Positions 35,816-38,671 of a DNA stretch of 38,671 bases are shown one piece after another. Both the position numbers and the translations under genes were made by a program. How positions within the stretch are numbered: the first letter of the stretch is position 1; each line of letters starts with the position of its first letter. The DNA lies in NCBI GenBank assembly GCA_030729385.1, contig JANQXM010000069.1, forward strand, positions 1 to 38,671. The letters run 5' to 3'. The stretch comes from Opitutales bacterium (GTDB lineage: Bacteria; Verrucomicrobiota; Verrucomicrobiia; Opitutales; Coraliomargaritaceae). The notes under the pieces were generated by a model. That model saw only the letters and a list, made by a program, of their open reading frames with translations, searched no databases and was not told the origin of the DNA.

Positions 35816-36409
35816 ATGAAAAAAATTCTCTCGATCACTGTAGCATTCGCCCTTGCCACACTCACATCATTCGCCGACCAAACAGCCAGCGCGAATTTCG
35901 AAACCTACAAAATCGATCAAGGTCACTCTTCCGTAAAATTTAGCATCCGCCATTTCGTCGCAAAGACGACCGGCAACTTCGGTGAGTTTGAAGGCACCCT
36001 CAGCATCAACCGCGACGACCTCACTCAGAGCCGTATCGAAGCAACCATCAAAATTCCTTCCGTCGACACCGATAGTGTAAAACGCGACGCGCACCTTCAA
36101 AAGGACGACTATTTCGATGCCGAAAAGCACCCTGTAATGTTGTTTAAATCCACCAAGTGGGCAGCAACGAAGAAAGAGAACCACTTCACGGTAATCGGCG
36201 ACCTCACAATCCGCGATATTACAAAATCCGTCACCCTCGACGTCGAACTACTCGGCTTCGGCGAAGGCATGCGCGGCGCCTATCTCTCTGGATGGGAAGC
36301 CACCACCACGCTCGATCGCACCGAATGGGGCATCACCGGCGGACAACCTGCCGTCGGCAACGAGGTAGATGTGACGATCAACATCGAAGCGATTCGTCAG
36401 GAGCAGTAG
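35816..36409 (+). CDS. YceI-family periplasmic protein
   Basis: 197 residues with a signal peptide ([20 protein letters not shown]). The mature part is the YceI lipocalin-like beta barrel: [17 protein letters not shown] at the front, [20 protein letters not shown] in the middle and FGATTTLDR-like [16 protein letters not shown] near the end. The family binds isoprenoid-type lipids and some members are stress-induced. It is 15 bases after the anti-sigma gene, so all three genes are likely one operon. Confidence 0.92.
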   Translation: MKKILSITVAFALATLTSFADQTASANFETYKIDQGHSSVKFSIRHFVAKTTGNFGEFEGTLSINRDDLTQSRIEATIKIPSVDTDSVKRDAHLQKDDYFDAEKHPVMLFKSTKWAATKKENHFTVIGDLTIRDITKSVTLDVELLGFGEGMRGAYLSGWEATTTLDRTEWGITGGQPAVGNEVDVTINIEAIRQEQ

Positions 36410-36417
36410 TTCGAAGA

Positions 36418-36440
36418 GACAGGCACCACTGTCCGTTTTT
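36418..36440 (+). terminator. Possible weak terminator after the sigma/YceI operon
   Basis: GACAG (36418-36422) pairs with CTGTC (36429-36433) around a 6-nt loop, followed after CG by five Ts. The stem is only 5 bp, so the call is tentative. It lies 8 bases after the YceI stop codon. Confidence 0.45.
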
Positions 36441-36526
36441 CCGATAATTTTGCCTGATTCACTTGCCAAAATGTGGAACCGAAATTGCTATCTTAGTTCA
36501 AAGAACAACGAATCCAATTACACACC

Positions 36527-37186
36527 ATGACACTCATCTTTTTTATCCTCATACCCATCGTAGTCGGCCTCTGGGCCCAGATGAAAGTAAAGAGCGCCTA
36601 TAATAAATACATTCAAGTGCCTTCCCGCGGTCGCATCACTGGCCGCGAGGCCGCCCGCGCCGTAATGGAAAGCGCCGGCATCTACGACGTCGAAATCGTC
36701 GCCTGCCACGGCACACTCACCGATCACTACGATCCGACCAATAAACGCCTCGCCCTCAGCGAAGCCAACTACCGCGGCAGCAGCTTAGCCGCCCTCGGCG
36801 TCGCTGCCCATGAAGCAGGTCACGCCATCCAGCACAAACAGGAATACGCGCCACTCAACCTGCGCATGTCACTCGTGCCCATCACCGGCTTTGCCTCACA
36901 ATTTTTACCCGTCATCATGTTCGGCGGCTTCTTCTTTGGATATGGTCCACTCACGATCAATCTCGGAATCATCGTTTACTTGATCCTGACGGTCTTCCAG
37001 CTCGTCACTCTGCCCGTCGAATTCGACGCCAGCAAGCGCGCTAAAGCTCAACTCGTCGGCCTCGGTATCGTCGATCAAGACGAACTCATCGGCGTCAACA
37101 AGACCCTCGACGCCGCCGCCTACACTTACGTCGCCGCCTTCGTCAGCAGTCTCGGCTGGTTGCTTTACTTCCTGTCGAAGCGGTAA
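36527..37186 (+). CDS. Zinc metallopeptidase, YugP family
   Basis: A 219-residue membrane protease. The first helix (MTLIFFILIPIVVGLWAQM) is followed by a cytosolic stretch with HGTLTDHYDPTNKRLALSEA and the zinc motif HEAGH at 95-99 (VAAHEAGHAIQH). Two or three further helices occur at about 108-160. LPVEFDASKRAKAQLVGLGI is conserved in the YugP/DUF-type family, and the chain ends with a last membrane helix (AFVSSLGWLLYFLS). Substrates are unknown. A single-gene unit with its own terminator. Confidence 0.93.
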   Translation: MTLIFFILIPIVVGLWAQMKVKSAYNKYIQVPSRGRITGREAARAVMESAGIYDVEIVACHGTLTDHYDPTNKRLALSEANYRGSSLAALGVAAHEAGHAIQHKQEYAPLNLRMSLVPITGFASQFLPVIMFGGFFFGYGPLTINLGIIVYLILTVFQLVTLPVEFDASKRAKAQLVGLGIVDQDELIGVNKTLDAAAYTYVAAFVSSLGWLLYFLSKR

Positions 37187-37208
37187 AACAAGCCAACAAA
37201 CCTTTACC

Positions 37209-37245
37209 ACAGCCCGATTCGCTAAGAATCGGGCTGTTTCGTTTT
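37209..37245 (+). terminator. Rho-independent terminator after the YugP-like gene
   Basis: A perfect 11-bp stem (37210-37220 with 37226-37236, CAGCCCGATTC / GAATCGGGCTG) with a 5-nt loop and a TTTCGTTTT tail; an outer A-T pair at 37209/37237 extends it. Confidence 0.93.
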
Positions 37246-37319
37246 ACAAGCTTTTCATCTATTTACAGTGGATAAATAGGCTAAACTCCCTATGTTCCAC
37301 ATCTCTACCTACTTGTTAT

Positions 37320-38537
37320 ATGCCACTATCTCCCAAAGTTTACCCCCTCTGCGTCAGCTTGTGCTTGCTACTCGCGCAAGCAGCTAGCGCGATCATATTT
37401 CCCTCAGGCGATAACGCCAAAAACCAAACCCCACCTGATACCGAACGGACTGATATCTTCAATGCAGTCGGGCGTAGTGTGAACACTGGAACCGGCAGTG
37501 GCAGTGCTGTTTACCTCGGAGGTAAATATGTTCTAACCGCCAACCATGTGAATTTGCTCAGCAATATTACTTTCGATGGTTCAACTCTATACAAAAGGGA
37601 TACCGCCTTCAGTCCGCGTCAAGTTAGCGACACGGATCTCAAAGTCATTAAACTAGAGAAAGTCCCTACAGGTTTAGTCGGGGTGACTCTCAACACCAGC
37701 ATATCAGATTTCAATAAAACCGGAACCATTGTCGGATGGGGGCGCGGTCGATCTACTTCAGATACCGACGGCAGTAATGGCTGGACATGGGGGAATTCTA
37801 CAACTGAAGCAAAGCGTTGGGGGACGAATGCCATCACATCAGCTGCGATTTTCCCCAGTTACGGAGACACAAATGGCAACACATACACCAACACACCTGT
37901 ATTAGTCACTATTTTAAATTCTGGATTAGGTGTAAATGACGATGAAGCCGCAGCGGCATACTTAGACTCCGGCGGGGGCATCTTTGCAAAATTCGGCAAT
38001 GAGTGGCGTCTGATCGGACTAACCATCCTCTCCAGTAACCCCAGTAATTTCAATAATACGGACCAAAACTACTTTGTGCGAATCAGCACCTACGAATCTA
38101 CCATCCAAGACGAAATCCCTGACACCAGCGTCTATGCAGACTGGAAAGTCGATCACAGCCTCTACGGTGCCGACGCGCTCGATGACGCCGACACTGACAG
38201 CGACGGAATCGGTCAGCTCCAGGAGTTTGCCTTCGGTGGCGACCCGAACGTCAACGACATCAGCATCCTACCCACCTTTGAGCTAGTTGAAGATGGCGGC
38301 AGCTCCTATCTAGAACTCTCAGTCACTCGCCCTATCGGGCTACAAGACATCACTTACACGCCCAAGACGACCACTGACCTAAGCAGCTGGCCGAGCGACT
38401 CCACTGGCATCGTCGATGACAACCCAACACCTGTCGACAATCTCGACGGCACCGAAACACTTACCTACCGCCGTAGTGGAGCAGTCGCCAGTGCTGATGC
38501 AGCCTTCATACGAGTCGACGTTTCAGAAACACCATAA
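37320..38537 (+). CDS. Secreted trypsin-like serine protease with TSP3-like C-terminal module
   Basis: 405 residues. The signal peptide is about 1-24 ([14 protein letters not shown]). The protease domain has the chymotrypsin-fold motifs [19 protein letters not shown] (catalytic H76), DTDLKVIKL (D106) and [13 protein letters not shown] (S217; the usual GDSGGP reads LDSGGG). Residues about 288-405 form a separate module: an Asp-rich calcium-loop-like start ([20 protein letters not shown]), a beta-rich middle ([17 protein letters not shown]) and an end LTYRRSG ... [11 protein letters not shown]. The same order of motifs ends the giant metalloprotease at the other end of the window. Probably exported; substrate unknown. 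Confidence 0.82.
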   Translation: MPLSPKVYPLCVSLCLLLAQAASAIIFPSGDNAKNQTPPDTERTDIFNAVGRSVNTGTGSGSAVYLGGKYVLTANHVNLLSNITFDGSTLYKRDTAFSPRQVSDTDLKVIKLEKVPTGLVGVTLNTSISDFNKTGTIVGWGRGRSTSDTDGSNGWTWGNSTTEAKRWGTNAITSAAIFPSYGDTNGNTYTNTPVLVTILNSGLGVNDDEAAAAYLDSGGGIFAKFGNEWRLIGLTILSSNPSNFNNTDQNYFVRISTYESTIQDEIPDTSVYADWKVDHSLYGADALDDADTDSDGIGQLQEFAFGGDPNVNDISILPTFELVEDGGSSYLELSVTRPIGLQDITYTPKTTTDLSSWPSDSTGIVDDNPTPVDNLDGTETLTYRRSGAVASADAAFIRVDVSETP

Positions 38538-38551
38538 AGGCTTGACGGGAT

Positions 38552-38582
38552 AACGCGGGGCAGCATTAACTTCGCGTTTTTT
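38552..38582 (+). terminator. Rho-independent terminator after the trypsin-like gene
   Basis: AACGCGGGG (38552-38560) pairs with CTTCGCGTT (38570-38578), 9 bp with two G-T pairs, around a 9-nt loop and followed by a T run. It lies between the protease stop and the tRNA gene. Confidence 0.82.
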
Positions 38583-38583
38583 A

Positions 38584-38665
<82 letters not shown>

Positions 38666-38671
38666 TGAAAA

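Overview
The window looks like a chromosomal piece of a Gram-negative member of the Verrucomicrobiota, probably an Opitutales/Puniceicoccales-type marine relative. This is an inference from gene content: an Amuc_1098-1102-like pilus gene set, an ECF sigma/membrane anti-sigma-like/YceI triplet, very large secreted proteins with a TSP3-like C-terminal module, and translation starts that mostly lack Shine-Dalgarno motifs. No phage, insertion sequence, CRISPR array or origin is visible.

Layout. Positions 1-64 hold the start of a small phasin-like protein that runs off the left edge. Positions 185-9478 (minus) encode a 3097-residue secreted metzincin-type protease followed by about 16 pre-peptidase C-terminal (PPC) repeats. 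Positions 9634-16611 (minus) are a five-gene trans-envelope operon related to the Akkermansia Amuc_1102-1101-1100-1099-1098 set. In transcription order it is a small exported protein, a PilM-PilN fusion, a PilO-position protein (Amuc_1100 type), a PilP-position protein and a secretin. It therefore mirrors pilMNOPQ, but no pilin or motor ATPase is present here. Positions 16805-22471 hold a Nudix hydrolase (plus) and a minus-strand housekeeping run: rhlE-type helicase, rsmE, LysM lipoprotein, cysteine desulfurase, recF.

Positions 22702-29635 are mixed. They hold a secreted protein with a pseudopilin-like C-terminal tail, a GluQ-RS, an MscS channel, a CcoI-like membrane protein without any P-type ATPase catalytic domain coupled to a LysE-like exporter, a BLUF photoreceptor gene broken by one in-frame TGA, and a ChrA-type transporter. 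Positions 29702-33225 (minus) carry tilS-ftsH overlapping by one base. Positions 33329-38665 (plus) carry queA, an ECF sigma factor, its putative anti-sigma protein, a YceI protein, a YugP-like zinc protease, a trypsin-like protease whose C-terminal module resembles that of the giant protease, and a tRNA-Pro(GGG).

Most interesting signals: the PilM-PilN fusion and pilMNOPQ-like order of the Amuc-type operon, the C-terminal module shared by two unrelated secreted proteases at opposite ends of the window, the BLUF gene with all photochemical residues intact around a single nonsense codon, the catalytic-domain-less CcoI-like protein, and the pseudopilin tail on a non-pilin protein. All database-level statements are from memory of the families; no search was run.
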